Shown here: positions 1 to 7,579 of the stretch, one piece after another | Layout of the letters: each line of letters opens with the position of its first letter | How positions within the stretch are numbered: position 1 is the stretch's first letter | Position numbers and translations under genes: made by a program | Assembly (NCBI GenBank): GCA_025963965.1 | Contig: JAOPZS010000114.1 | Location: forward strand, 1 to 36,220 | Length of the DNA stretch: 36,220 bases | DNA from: Solirubrobacterales bacterium | Lineage (GTDB): Bacteria > Actinomycetota > Thermoleophilia > Solirubrobacterales > Solirubrobacteraceae | Direction: 5' to 3' | The notes under the pieces: model-generated | What the model was told of the DNA's origin: nothing | What the model saw: only the letters and a program-made list of their open reading frames with translations | Database searches by the model: none

Positions 1-818
1 CCGGGGCTGGGCGTGTCCGGCCGGGCGCCGCCAACCGCGCCGCCGCCGTGGCCGTCGTCGGTCGAGCCGACCGTCGTCGCGCCGAGCGCCACGGCGATCG
101 ATCCCAGCCCGAGCGGCGCCGAAGCGAGCGAACCGGGGTGGCTCATCCAGCCGCCCGCGCAGCTCGCTGCGCTCGGGCCGCCGAGCACAGACAGCGCGCA
201 GAGGCGCAGTTCGGCGCGTCGTTCGACCAGGGCCTGTCCCTGCGCGAGCGGGGCAGGAGCTTCGCCTGAGCTGCCAGTCTGCGCGCCGAGCGTCACGACC
301 TCAGAGCCGGTCGGCGCCAGGGGGTCGGGTGCCGTGGAAAGCGGTTCGGCTTGGGCGCCCCCGCCCGTGCTGCCCCCCAGCGCCGCGGGGAGCAGCGACG
401 ATTCCGCGGTGCGTTCGTGTTCTTCGCGCACGGGCGGTTCGGAGGCCTTCTCCGGCGCCGGGCTTTCCGTTGTGAGCACTGTTTCACCTGTCGGACCCGG
501 TTCCACCGGCGTCGTTTCGGCAGGCGACGTGGTTTCGACGGGCGGCGGCGGGGTTTCCACCGTGGGCGGCGGAGCTTCGGCCGGTGGCGTTTCGGGTGGC
601 GTTTCGGCCGGCGTCGTCGTTTCCCCGCCCGTGGTCGCGCCTGGTCCTTCGGGCGTCCCTTCGACAGTCGCCGGCGGCCCTTCCACAGGTCCTTCGGCGC
701 CGGGGTCGGCCTGCGCGGCTGTGGAAAACACGAGGAGTCCCACCAGAGCCGGGAGCACCGGTCTGAGAAGGCGCTTGATGACGTTCCGTGTCGAGAGGTC
801 TTGGGCTGTCGCGAGCAT
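1..818 (-). CDS. Exported Pro/Thr/Glu-rich protein, C-terminus cut by window edge
   Basis: Reading leftward from the ATG at 818, the frame stays open to the window edge (about 272 codons). A ribosome site GAGGAAAG lies just upstream. Residues 1-37 look like a signal peptide: a basic start ([10 protein letters not shown]), a hydrophobic core ([14 protein letters not shown]) and an AQA cleavage site. About 100 residues of low-complexity spacer follow, built from short ETPP/AETP/VETP units, as in cell-wall spanning or surface-anchored proteins. Codons strongly prefer GAA over GAG. In the last 140 bases before the edge the frame becomes Arg/Ser-rich. The reading frame two bases along gives a more natural hydrophobic stretch ([17 protein letters not shown]), so a frameshift or sequence error is possible. 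No enzymatic domain is visible and the function is unknown. It is divergent from the secreted phosphoesterase at 1006. Confidence 0.7.
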   Translation of the reverse strand, partial: MLATAQDLSTRNVIKRLLRPVLPALVGLLVFSTAAQADPGAEGPVEGPPATVEGTPEGPGATTGGETTTPAETPPETPPAEAPPPTVETPPPPVETTSPAETTPVEPGPTGETVLTTESPAPEKASEPPVREEHERTAESSLLPAALGGSTGGGAQAEPLSTAPDPLAPTGSEVVTLGAQTGSSGEAPAPLAQGQALVERRAELRLCALSVLGGPSAASCAGGWMSHPGSLASAPLGLGSIAVALGATTVGSTDDGHGGGAVGGARPDTPSP

Positions 819-991
819 CTTTCCTCGCTGCTCGTGCTTTCCCGGAGGCCCGGATGATAGTCGCCCGCGCGCAGTCTTGCCTCGGTGGCGCTGCGGATGG
901 GTCAAATGCGCGTATCGACGCCCGCCATCGCGATTTGTGAGGGCGCTCCCACATATCGCACGCACACCGTTCCGCAGGGGGAGCCCACCTG

Positions 992-997
992 TATTGT
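992..997 (+). promoter_or_regulatory. -10 hexamer TATTGT for a leaderless start
   Basis: TATTGT ends 8 nt before the ATG at 1006. No Shine-Dalgarno is present in those 8 nt, so transcription probably starts at or next to the start codon. One of a recurrent set in this window. Confidence 0.4.
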
Positions 998-1005
998 CGC
1001 CTGCG

Positions 1006-3645
1006 ATGCCCGCGAAGAACGGAGTCTGGGTGCGGGTCGCCGGTGCCCTCACCGCAGCAGTGGCGCTGTGCGCAGCGCTGTCTGTGTGTGCGTCGAGCGC
1101 CGGCGCCGAACAGCTCGAAGGCATCCACAAGATCCAGCACGTCGTGATGATCATGCAGGAGAACCGCTCGCAGGACGCGTACTTCGGCACCTATCCCGGC
1201 GCGAACGGGATTCCTGCCGGGACCTGCGTTCCGGACCCTGTTCGCCAATCGTGCCTGAAGCCGTTCTTCAGCTCGTTCGACAAGAGCGAAGGCGGGCCGC
1301 ACGGCACCGAAGCCGCGATCGCCGACATCAACGGCGGAAAAATGGACGGGTTCCTGGCGCAGGCCGAGGAAAAGCAGGGCTGCAAAGCCACTGGGGGGTG
1401 CGGCAAGTGCAAGCGCGGACCGGAATGCGCCGACGAAGTGATCGGGTACCACGATGCCCGCGACATCCCGAATTACTGGAGTTACGCGAACAACTTCGTG
1501 CTGCAGGACAACATGTTCGAGTCCCAGGCGTCGTGGAGCCTTCCAGAGCACCTCGCGCTCGTCTCGGCCTGGTCGGCGCTGTGCAACCGCAAGGAACCGG
1601 AAAACCCGCTGGCTTGCACGAGCAGCCTGAGCCCCATGACCCCCGCCAAGTTCTGGGCCGCGCCGGTTGAACCCACCAAGAAGACGCGCTACCCGTGGAC
1701 GGACCTCACCTACATGATGCACGGCGCCGGGGTCAGCTGGCGCTACTACATCCATGAAGGAGTCGAGCCGGATTGCCAGGACGACGAAGCAACATCCTGC
1801 GAAAAGGTCACACAGAACGCCAAGACACCAGGCATCTGGAACCCGCTTCTGGACTTCACTACCGTCAAAATGGACGGGCAGACGGGGAACATCCAGCCGC
1901 TCCCGAAGTTCTACGAAGCAACGCAGAAACCACAGGAATGCGGCCTGCCGAACGTCGCGTGGATCGTCCCCGACGCCGAACACAGCGAACATCCCCCGTC
2001 GCCGGTCACCGCGGGCAGCGCCTACGTCACGACGCTGGTGAACACGATCATGCGCTCGCCCTGCTGGAAGTCGACCGCGATCTTCCTCTCGTGGGACGAC
2101 TGGGGCGGCTACTACGACCACGTGCTGCCTCCGGCCGTCGACCAGAACGGCTACGGGCTGCGCGTTCCGGGACTCGTGATCTCTCCGTACGCCAGGGCGG
2201 GCTTCATCGACCACCAGCAGTTCTCCCACGACGCCTACCTGAAGTTCATCGAGGACGATTTCCTCGGCGGCAAACGCCTGGACCCGGCCACCGACGGCCG
2301 TCCCGACTCACGGCCGAGCGTGCGCGAAGAAGCACCCGGGCTCGGCTCGCTCGCGGCTGACTTCAACTTCCAGCAGGCGCCGCGCGCGCCGATGCTGCTG
2401 CCGACAGCCGTGGTTCCCGGCCCGGCCTCCCAGGAACCGGGCAAGCAGCAGCCGCCCGCGCTTGAAACCGGCGCGGCGACGGCGGTCAAGACGACCTCGG
2501 CGACGCTCCACGGCACAGTCAACCCGGACGGCGGAGAAATCGCCGACTGCCACTTCGAGTACGGCACGACCACAAACTATGGCGCGAGCCTCCCGTGCGC
2601 ACCGAGACTAGGCGTTGGCTCCAGCCCGATCGCCACGCAGGCAACGCCTGCAACGCTCGCGGGCGCGACGACCTACCACTTCCGCGTCGTCGCCACGAAC
2701 GCCGGCGGCACGAGCCTCGGGCCGGACATGGCCCTGACGACGACCCCCGGTTCGCCCACCGCGCGGACCGGCGCCGCGGACACGATCACCGCGCGCTCGG
2801 CGACGATGCGCGGATCGGTCAACCCGAACGGCGGCGAAGTCACCGCCTGCCGGTTCGAATTCGGCACCTCGACCGCCTACGGTGCGCAGCTGCCCTGCGC
2901 ACCGTCCCCCGGCTCGGGGACCTCGCCGGTGGCCGTGTCCGCAGCCGCGGCGGAACTCGAAGCGCAGACCGACTACCACTTCCGCGTCGTCGCCGAAAAC
3001 GACGCCGGTGCCGACGAAGGCGAAGACGCGACGTTCACGACCCTGCCCGACCCGCCGAGCGTCAGCGCCGTGAGGCCCAGCGCCGGCCTCGTCTCGGGCG
3101 GCACCGAAGTGACGATCTCCGGCAGCGGATTCGCCGAGGCGACAGCCGTCAAGTTCGGCACCCACCAGGCGAGCAGCTTCAAAGTCGACTCGCCGACGTC
3201 GATCTCCGCGATCGCGCCGGCCGGCAGCGGCGCGGTGGATGTGATCGTCTCGAACCCCGGCGGGGCGAGCTCTGCGGTTGCCGCCGACAAGTTCACCTAC
3301 GTGGCGCCCGCCGCCGAACCGGCGATCACGGCCGTCGCGCCCCCCAGCGGCCCGACAGCCGGTGGCACGACCGTGACGATCTCGGGCAAGCGCTTCACGG
3401 GCACCACCTCGGTGACGTTCGGCGCCGCTCCGGCCGCGGCGTACAGGATCGTCTCGGCGAGCGTGATCGAAGCGGTAGCACCGCCGCAGCCGCCCGGCAC
3501 GGTGGCCGTCACCGTGACCACGCCCAACGGCATCAGCGCCGCGAGCAAAAAAGCGCGGTTCACGTTCACGGGCGCCGCTGCGAACGCGGAGCCCGGCGTG
3601 GCGTGGCCGAGCGTCGTTCTCGGGCCGCTCAAGACGGTGGGGTGA
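1006..3645 (+). CDS. Secreted phosphoesterase (phospholipase C/acid phosphatase family) with FN3-like and IPT/TIG domains
   Basis: An 879-residue exported enzyme of the phosphoesterase family (PF04185 type: bacterial phospholipase C, AcpA acid phosphatase). A signal peptide spans residues 1-34, ending SAGA|EQ. The family signature [12 protein letters not shown] sits at 46-57 and [10 protein letters not shown] at 363-372; both motifs contribute metal or active-site residues in the family. The catalytic part ends near 450. Then come two fibronectin-III-like repeats (about 486-582 and 583-683), each with VNP(D/N)GGE, a CxFE(Y/F)GT motif and YHFRVVA, then two IPT/TIG domains (about 684-766 and 771-856). 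The tail modules suggest surface or carbohydrate binding; the substrate cannot be read from sequence. The frame is open far upstream, but 1006 is chosen because the signal peptide starts there and a TATTGT -10 precedes it. GAA outnumbers GAG roughly four to one, unlike the cytoplasmic genes nearby. Confidence 0.9.
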   Translation: MPAKNGVWVRVAGALTAAVALCAALSVCASSAGAEQLEGIHKIQHVVMIMQENRSQDAYFGTYPGANGIPAGTCVPDPVRQSCLKPFFSSFDKSEGGPHGTEAAIADINGGKMDGFLAQAEEKQGCKATGGCGKCKRGPECADEVIGYHDARDIPNYWSYANNFVLQDNMFESQASWSLPEHLALVSAWSALCNRKEPENPLACTSSLSPMTPAKFWAAPVEPTKKTRYPWTDLTYMMHGAGVSWRYYIHEGVEPDCQDDEATSCEKVTQNAKTPGIWNPLLDFTTVKMDGQTGNIQPLPKFYEATQKPQECGLPNVAWIVPDAEHSEHPPSPVTAGSAYVTTLVNTIMRSPCWKSTAIFLSWDDWGGYYDHVLPPAVDQNGYGLRVPGLVISPYARAGFIDHQQFSHDAYLKFIEDDFLGGKRLDPATDGRPDSRPSVREEAPGLGSLAADFNFQQAPRAPMLLPTAVVPGPASQEPGKQQPPALETGAATAVKTTSATLHGTVNPDGGEIADCHFEYGTTTNYGASLPCAPRLGVGSSPIATQATPATLAGATTYHFRVVATNAGGTSLGPDMALTTTPGSPTARTGAADTITARSATMRGSVNPNGGEVTACRFEFGTSTAYGAQLPCAPSPGSGTSPVAVSAAAAELEAQTDYHFRVVAENDAGADEGEDATFTTLPDPPSVSAVRPSAGLVSGGTEVTISGSGFAEATAVKFGTHQASSFKVDSPTSISAIAPAGSGAVDVIVSNPGGASSAVAADKFTYVAPAAEPAITAVAPPSGPTAGGTTVTISGKRFTGTTSVTFGAAPAAAYRIVSASVIEAVAPPQPPGTVAVTVTTPNGISAASKKARFTFTGAAANAEPGVAWPSVVLGPLKTVG

Positions 3646-3665
3646 GCTACGCCGCGCAGCCCTGA

Positions 3666-4172
3666 TCAGGGCAGCGCGCGCCTGAAGCGGAACACCTCCG
3701 AGCGCACTCCCCACGGGTCCTCCCAGCGGCTCGAACCGTCGCGGCGCCAGCCGTCCGCCTCGTAGAAGCGCTCACCCGCCTGATTTCCGCGCAGAACCCA
3801 CAGGATCGCTTCGCTGTAGCCGAGGCGGTGAAGCCGCTCGCGCGAGGCGAGCAGCAGCGCACGGCCGGTTCCCGTGCGCCAGCGGCCGGGATCGACGTAG
3901 AGCGCGTACAGCTCAGCTGCGTCGGCCGCATCCTGATCGCGCGAGGCTCCGAACGTCGAGAACCCGAGCAGCGCCGTCCGATCAAACGCGAGCAGGGTGT
4001 GCGGCGCGTCCGCGTCGAGGGCGCCGAAGCGATATCCGCAGATGCGATCGCTCGGGCGCAGCCCGTCGAGATACTCCGCCGGGAGCAGGCCGCGGTAGGC
4101 GCTCTTCCAGGCGCGCACGTGGACATCGGCCACCGCATCCTCGTCGCCGGGCTGCGCGTCGCGGATCAGCAC
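3666..4172 (-). CDS. GNAT-family N-acetyltransferase
   Basis: A 168-residue acetyl-CoA-dependent acyltransferase of the GNAT fold. The N-terminal strand and helix read VLIRDAQPGDEDAVADVHVRAW. The core strand is ELYALYVDPGRWRTGTGRALL, where RTGTGRALL corresponds to the acetyl-CoA pyrophosphate-binding (R/Q)xxGxG/A loop of motif A. The C-terminal part NQAGERFYEADGWRRDG matches the usual N-x-x-A-x-x-F-Y-x-x-x-G-F/W motif B. Such proteins acetylate small amines, antibiotics or protein N-termini; the substrate is not predictable. The GTG at 4172 is preferred because TAGGTT lies 7 nt upstream and the protein then begins at the family's usual first strand; a GTG at 4190 is an in-frame alternative. 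A hairpin at 4201-4233 separates it from the gene at 4271. Confidence 0.85.
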   Translation of the reverse strand: MLIRDAQPGDEDAVADVHVRAWKSAYRGLLPAEYLDGLRPSDRICGYRFGALDADAPHTLLAFDRTALLGFSTFGASRDQDAADAAELYALYVDPGRWRTGTGRALLLASRERLHRLGYSEAILWVLRGNQAGERFYEADGWRRDGSSRWEDPWGVRSEVFRFRRALP

Positions 4173-4179
4173 GCACGGA

Positions 4180-4185
4180 AACCTA
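4180..4185 (-). promoter_or_regulatory. -10 hexamer TAGGTT for a leaderless start
   Basis: On the minus strand TAGGTT is followed by 7 nt and the GTG at 4172 of the GNAT gene. There is no Shine-Dalgarno in between. Confidence 0.4.
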
Positions 4186-4200
4186 TCCACGTATGCGCGA

Positions 4201-4233
4201 AAGGCCCTGGCCGGTGAGCGCGGCCAGGGCCTT
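4201..4233 (-). terminator. Perfect 12-bp hairpin, intrinsic terminator
   Basis: Arms 4201-4212 (AAGGCCCTGGCC) and 4222-4233 pair perfectly around a 9-nt loop. Read on the minus strand the stem ends in CCTTT, about 38 nt after the stop of the gene at 4271 and upstream of the GNAT gene, so it most likely ends the 4618-4271 transcript. It could work in either direction because T-rich sequence follows on both sides, though both runs are short. Confidence 0.6.
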
Positions 4234-4270
4234 TCCTCGCGAGACAGCCCCGGGACGGGACCGGATGGCG

Positions 4271-4618
4271 TTATCCGACGCTGACCAGTCCGTCCGCGGG
4301 AGTGCCCGGACCACGAACCGCAGGGGCCTCCCTCGTGCCCCCGCGAGGTGCGCCGCTGAGCTTGGCGGCGTTCGGCGGGTACCTGTAGACCCAGCGGACA
4401 TCCGGCCGCTCCCGCAGCCGCTGCTCCGCCTCGCGCCGCTCGAGCCAGGCGGCGTAAGGGTCGGTGGCGACGGCCCGCGTGAGGAGCGCCTGCGCTTCGC
4501 AGCGACCGAGCGGCGCGTCCTCCAGCTCGCATGCCGGCGGCGCGACGGTGCGAAGCAGCGAGCCGTCTCCCGGACGGCGGCTCTGCCCGCGTTGGCTGTG
4601 TGCCCTCATGAACCTCAT
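4271..4618 (-). CDS. Small protein of unknown function
   Basis: A 115-residue protein whose family I do not recognise. The ATG at 4618 has GGAGAG five nt upstream, and a strong hairpin (4201-4233) follows the stop; together these argue for a real gene. It has an Arg/Gln-rich start (residues 1-15), then a region that looks helical and ends in WLERREAEQRLRERPDV, then RWVYRYPPNAAKLSG and a Gly/Pro-rich tail. No signal peptide or membrane segment is visible. A spurious frame in GC-rich DNA cannot be excluded. Confidence 0.55.
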   Translation of the reverse strand: MRFMRAHSQRGQSRRPGDGSLLRTVAPPACELEDAPLGRCEAQALLTRAVATDPYAAWLERREAEQRLRERPDVRWVYRYPPNAAKLSGAPRGGTREAPAVRGPGTPADGLVSVG

Positions 4619-4841
4619 CTGCGCTCTCCAGTTCCTAGAAGCCCCCGTGACGATGTCTGGCCCGAGCAGGTTGGTGCTCTGAGACAGATCGGCTCGCCGC
4701 GACGATGCTCATCTGTTTTCTTCTGCCAAGCATGCGCGCCTCAAACGTGCACCGTCGGCGGATTGGACGGAGGACTTAGGTTTCGGCGATCAGGGTCGAC
4801 AGGGCTGTCGGCCGGGCGGTCGCGAGAAGTGCCCGAAAGGG

Positions 4842-4872
4842 GCGCTGCCCGTCCTGCCTAACGGGCAGGCGC
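4842..4872 (-). terminator. Hairpin directly after the cupin gene
   Basis: GCGCTGCCCGT (4842-4852) pairs with ACGGGCAGGCGC (4861-4872) with one bulged G and an 8-nt loop. It begins at the cupin stop codon and, on the minus strand, is followed by CCCCTTTC. Terminator-like, with a weak T-run. The remaining bases to the gene at 4618 (about 220) hold nothing else I can support. Confidence 0.45.
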
Positions 4873-5271
4873 TCAGGAGGACGGACCGTCGGGCCACTCG
4901 GCCGGACCGGCGACGCCGTCGCCGTCGGCGGGCTTCGGTCCGCCGACAGCGATCACCTCGAGGCCCTCCGGGCCGGCCTCGAATGCACGCACCACCTCGG
5001 GTGCGACGCGCACCACGTCCCACTGGCGCAGCTCGTGCGTCTGGCCGTCGAGCAGGACCCGGCCGGAGCCGCCGACGACGACGTAGGCCTCCTCCTGCTC
5101 ACGGTGGCTGTGCGCCATCGGGCTTCTCAGCTCCGGCGCGTAGCGGAACAGGCTGACGCCCAGGTCGCGGGAGTCGAGCTGCTTGCGCGCGAAACGACCG
5201 TCGATCCCGGGCGCGCGCTCCCCGACGGAGTTCTCGATCTCGAGCAGGTTCACCACGGCGAAACGTGACAT
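4873..5271 (-). CDS. Cupin-domain protein
   Basis: A 132-residue single-domain cupin. The first conserved box is SPMAHSHREQEEAYVVVGGSG (about 50-70), matching G-x5-HxHx3,4-Ex6G with His53, His55 and Glu60 or nearby acids as candidate metal ligands. The second box is around QWDVVRVAPEVVRAFEAG, where the usual His is replaced by Arg, so metal binding may be partial. Small cupins of this type are sugar isomerases, dioxygenases or ligand sensors; a role cannot be assigned. The start is well supported by AAAGGAG six nt before the ATG. It is the third gene of a minus-strand run after the cold-shock and small basic genes. Confidence 0.8.
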   Translation of the reverse strand: MSRFAVVNLLEIENSVGERAPGIDGRFARKQLDSRDLGVSLFRYAPELRSPMAHSHREQEEAYVVVGGSGRVLLDGQTHELRQWDVVRVAPEVVRAFEAGPEGLEVIAVGGPKPADGDGVAGPAEWPDGPSS

Positions 5272-5331
5272 CGATCTCCTTTGGCGGGACGGCCGGACGG
5301 GGTGACGGCCATTATGTCCGCCCGGTCGCCG

Positions 5332-5598
5332 CTAGGCGTCGGCGACGCCCTCGTCCGCCGGCTGCGCCTCTGGGGGCGCGCCGTCTGACTCCACGCCGCG
5401 CGCGTCGTCTGACTCCAAGCCGGCTGCCTCGTCTGACTCCATGCCGGCGGCCTCGCCGAGCCAGCTCACAGGCTCGCCGTCCGCTGCGGCGAGCTTGCGG
5501 CGGTCCTTCTTTGCCTGCTTGTCGATGCGGCGCTCGCGAAGCTTGTTTTCGCGAGCGATCTTGGCCATCGTCGTGCGCTTCTTGCTGCTCGAGGCCAT
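5332..5598 (-). CDS. Small basic protein with acidic 8-residue repeats
   Basis: An 88-residue protein in two halves. Residues 1-37 are strongly basic and look helical (MASSSKKRTTMAKIAREN, then RERRIDKQAKKDRRK), typical of small actinobacterial nucleic-acid- or ribosome-associated proteins of unknown role. The second half is acidic and contains three tandem 8-residue units: GMESDEAA, GLESDDAR, GVESDGAP. Upstream GAAGGG lies 8 nt before the ATG. It lies 103 nt downstream of the cold-shock gene on the same strand. A 7-bp hairpin (5325-5331 with 5340-5346) surrounds the stop codon. The function is unknown; an RNA-associated role is inference from charge and neighbour. Confidence 0.75.
   Translation of the reverse strand: MASSSKKRTTMAKIARENKLRERRIDKQAKKDRRKLAAADGEPVSWLGEAAGMESDEAAGLESDDARGVESDGAPPEAQPADEGVADA
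5381..5452 (-). repeat. Three tandem 24-bp repeats inside the small basic gene
   Basis: Units at 5381-5404, 5405-5428 and 5429-5452 share the core GTCTGACTCCA-GCC on the plus strand. They keep the frame and encode the three ESD-containing octapeptides, so copy number could vary without breaking the gene. Confidence 0.75.
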
Positions 5599-5687
5599 TC
5601 TTTCGTCCCTTCTCTGGGCGCGGGCAGGCGGCCCGCCGGGCGCAACAAGGCGCCGCGGCGTTCCGCCTGGTGTGTTCCGCGCGGGGG

Positions 5688-5706
5688 TCTAGGCGGGTTG
5701 CCTAGA
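5688..5706 (-). terminator. Hairpin over the cold-shock gene stop codon
   Basis: TCTAGGC (5688-5694) pairs with GCCTAGA (5700-5706) around GGGTT. It includes the stop codon of the cold-shock gene. There is no T-run, so it may be an RNA stabiliser rather than an intrinsic terminator. Confidence 0.3.
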
Positions 5707-5905
5707 CGACCTGGACGTTGGCGGCCTTCGGCCCCTTGTCGCCCGGTTCGGCGTCATAGGTGACCTTGGCGCCTTCGGCGAGTGAGCGGTAGCCCTCGCC
5801 GACGATCGCGGTGTGATGAACAAAGAGGTCCTTCGACTCGTCATCGGGCGTGATGAACCCGAATCCCTTGTCGTCGCTGAACCACTTTACGGTTCCTGTA
5901 GCCAT
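5702..5905 (-). CDS. cspA: Cold-shock protein (CspA family)
   Basis: A complete 67-residue single cold-shock domain, the usual length for the family. RNP1 is KGFGFI (13-18) and RNP2 is DLFVHH (26-31); the surface aromatics Trp8, Phe15, Phe17 and Phe28 that stack on single-stranded nucleic acid are present. It begins MATGTVKWF, as in most actinobacterial CspA proteins. The start at 5905 is fixed by GGAGGAAACA directly upstream; the frame continues above it but without family similarity. It acts as an RNA chaperone in the cytoplasm. The region 5906-6157 between this gene and the CsbD-like gene is 252 nt and contains the SigB-type promoter described separately. Confidence 0.97.
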   Translation of the reverse strand: MATGTVKWFSDDKGFGFITPDDESKDLFVHHTAIVGEGYRSLAEGAKVTYDAEPGDKGPKAANVQVV

Positions 5906-6093
5906 TGTTTCCTCCGGCGTTGAATAGTGCTGCGAACGCGGAGATTGCTGATGCAAAGGCTACGAGCGCTGGCACTGCGTCGCTGGACGAAGCGTCCAGC
6001 CTGATCACGGGACCGTAGCAGGAGAGAGCGCTTCTCGGCGGGCGAGGGCGATCAAATGCGCTCCGCCCGGGTCCCACGATCAGGCGCGCTCGG

Positions 6094-6119
6094 GCTTGGC
6101 CCAGCCTTCTCGCGGGTAA
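6094..6119 (+). promoter_or_regulatory. SigB/SigF-type promoter of the CsbD-like gene
   Basis: GCTT (6094-6097), a 16-nt spacer, then GGGTAA (6114-6119). This resembles the general-stress consensus GTTT-N14..17-GGGTAT of SigB/SigF-group factors. It gives a leader of about 32 nt before the ATG at 6158. The element before the operon at 10055 has the same spacer. Confidence 0.5.
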
Positions 6120-6157
6120 TCCAAGAGCTGGACAGCCGATCGAAGGGAGAGACGACC

Positions 6158-6343
6158 ATGGGTGACCGTGCGCAGCGACTCGAGGGTAAGGCAAAAGAGC
6201 TGAAGGGTCGCGCCAAGCGAGACGCCGGCGCCTCCTCAGGGCGAGGCGGAACGGAGGCCCGGGGCGCCGGAGACGAACTGAAGGGCAAAGCCAAGAACGC
6301 CGTCGGCAAAGCGCGAAGCGCTGTCAAGAAGGGCACGCGATAG
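6158..6343 (+). CDS. CsbD-like general stress protein
   Basis: A 61-residue, highly charged, Lys/Gly/Ala-rich protein of the CsbD type (PF05532). It shows the repeated GKAKELKG / GKAKNAVGKA pattern (residues 8-17 and 40-55) and no cysteine or hydrophobic core. CsbD of Bacillus is a SigB-controlled protein of unknown biochemical role. A SigB/SigF-type promoter at 6094-6119 fits that here. The start is set by AAGGGAGA upstream of ATG 6158; the open frame above it has no family similarity. The AI-2E-family gene follows directly and its frame is open across this stop codon. Confidence 0.8.
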   Translation: MGDRAQRLEGKAKELKGRAKRDAGASSGRGGTEARGAGDELKGKAKNAVGKARSAVKKGTR

Positions 6344-6603
6344 ACGCCGGGACCGCGGCGGGGGAGTCGTCGCAGGAGGAGATCTCGGCCGAGCTGGCCG
6401 AGGAGGAGCCGACGCAGGACGTCCTCGATGACATCCGCGCGCGCGCCGAGGCGCAGGCGGGTGTCACCGAGGAGACGGCGTTCGGCGAGGTAGGGCGTCC
6501 GTTCGACAGGAAGGGGCCGTTCTTCGTCGGCTTCACGGGTGCCCTAGGCGTCGCCTGCGCCTTCGCGCTGGCCTGGTCGGTCGTCGTCGCCGGGCAGGTC
6601 CTA

Positions 6604-7518
6604 GTGCTGCTCGGCCTCGCGTTCTTCATCGCGGTGGGCCTGGACCCGGTCGTGCTGTGGCTGTACCGGCGCGGCCTCCCGCGCTGGGCGGCCGTCACGA
6701 TCGTCGTGCTGCTGGTGCTCGGTGTCGTCGGCGGGTTCCTCGCGCTGGCCGTGCCGCTCGTGACCGAACAGGCCTCGAAACTCTCGCAGGAGATCCCCCA
6801 CTACCTCCACGACCTCGACCGGAAGAACAAGGCGTTCGGCAAGCTCGACGCGAAATACCACATCGTCAAAGGCCTGCAGAAGATCCTCCAGGGTGGGGGC
6901 TCCTTCGACAGCGTCGTCGGGCTGGGGAAGGCGCTGCTCGGCTTCATCACCTCATTCGTGCTGGTGACGGTGGTCGCGATCTACCTGCTCGTGGACATGC
7001 CGCGGGTGCGCCGGGCCGTATACCTGCTCGCGCCCCGCAGCCGCCGCCCCCGCATGGTCCTGCTGACCGACGAGATCCTCAGCCGTGTCGGCGGCTACGT
7101 GCTGGGAAACCTGCTGCTGTCGCTGATCGCGGCGTGCCTGACGACCGCCTGGGCGCTGGTCTTCGGAATCCCCTACGCGCTGCTGCAAGGGCTGCTGGTC
7201 GGGCTGCTCGACCTGATCCCGATCATCGGCTCGACGATCGGCGGCATCATCGTGTCGCTCGTCGCACTGACCGTGTCGCTCCCTGTCGCGATCGCGACGG
7301 CCGGCTTCTACGTCTTCTACCGGTTCCTCGAGGACTACCTGCTGACGCCGCGCATCATGCGCCGAACGGTCGCCGTCCCGGGCCTGTTGACCGTGCTTGC
7401 GACGGTGCTCGGCGGCGCGCTCCTGGGGATCGTGGGCGCGCTCGTCGCGATCCCGGTCGCCGCGGCGCTGAAGCTGCTCCACGACGAGATCACGCTTCCC
7501 CGCCTGGAGGACAGCTGA
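6604..7518 (+). CDS. AI-2E family transporter (probable longer N-terminus)
   Basis: A membrane protein of the AI-2E/UPF0118 family, predicted with about 7-8 transmembrane segments. Family hallmarks are the amphipathic middle region (SQEIPHYLHDL to KGLQKIL), the segment GLLDLIPIIGSTIGGIIV and the C-terminal LVAIPVAAALKLLHDEI. Members export small molecules or act as Na+/H+ antiporters; AI-2 export is shown for few. The GTG at 6604 is the first ATG/GTG/TTG in frame, yet the frame is open from 6190. Its translation just upstream (FGEVGRPFDRKGPFFVGFTG and a first membrane helix, about 6481-6603) looks like the family's true N-terminus. With about 88 more codons, starting near the CsbD-like stop, the protein would be about 390 residues, the usual size. 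No canonical start exists there; candidates are ATA 6340 (overlapping the TAG, after AAGAAGGG) or CTG 6394 (after AGGAGGAG). Confidence 0.85.
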   Translation: MLLGLAFFIAVGLDPVVLWLYRRGLPRWAAVTIVVLLVLGVVGGFLALAVPLVTEQASKLSQEIPHYLHDLDRKNKAFGKLDAKYHIVKGLQKILQGGGSFDSVVGLGKALLGFITSFVLVTVVAIYLLVDMPRVRRAVYLLAPRSRRPRMVLLTDEILSRVGGYVLGNLLLSLIAACLTTAWALVFGIPYALLQGLLVGLLDLIPIIGSTIGGIIVSLVALTVSLPVAIATAGFYVFYRFLEDYLLTPRIMRRTVAVPGLLTVLATVLGGALLGIVGALVAIPVAAALKLLHDEITLPRLEDS

Positions 7519-7567
7519 CGGCGCTCCGGCCGACCGGCCGCCGAGGATCTGAGGGCGCGCGCGTCGA

Positions 7568-7573
7568 TAGGGT
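7568..7573 (+). promoter_or_regulatory. -10 hexamer TAGGGT for a leaderless start
   Basis: TAGGGT is followed by 6 nt and ATG 7580 of the phospholipase D-type gene. No Shine-Dalgarno is present. Confidence 0.4.
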
Positions 7574-7579
7574 CCGGGC

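Noticed and set aside
13-1005. Long open frame in phase with the phosphoesterase, extending it upstream by 331 codons
   Set aside because: The signal peptide begins at 1006, and the upstream translation is a low-complexity mirror of the exported gene on the other strand.
484-2229. 581-codon open frame antisense to the phosphoesterase
   Set aside because: Composition artefact of GC-rich DNA; no family motif, and it overlaps a gene with clear conserved domains.
4682-4719. ACAGAT / ATCTGT inverted repeat followed by TTTTCTT as a terminator
   Set aside because: Only 6 bp of stem with a loop of about 24 nt, and no plus-strand gene upstream to terminate.
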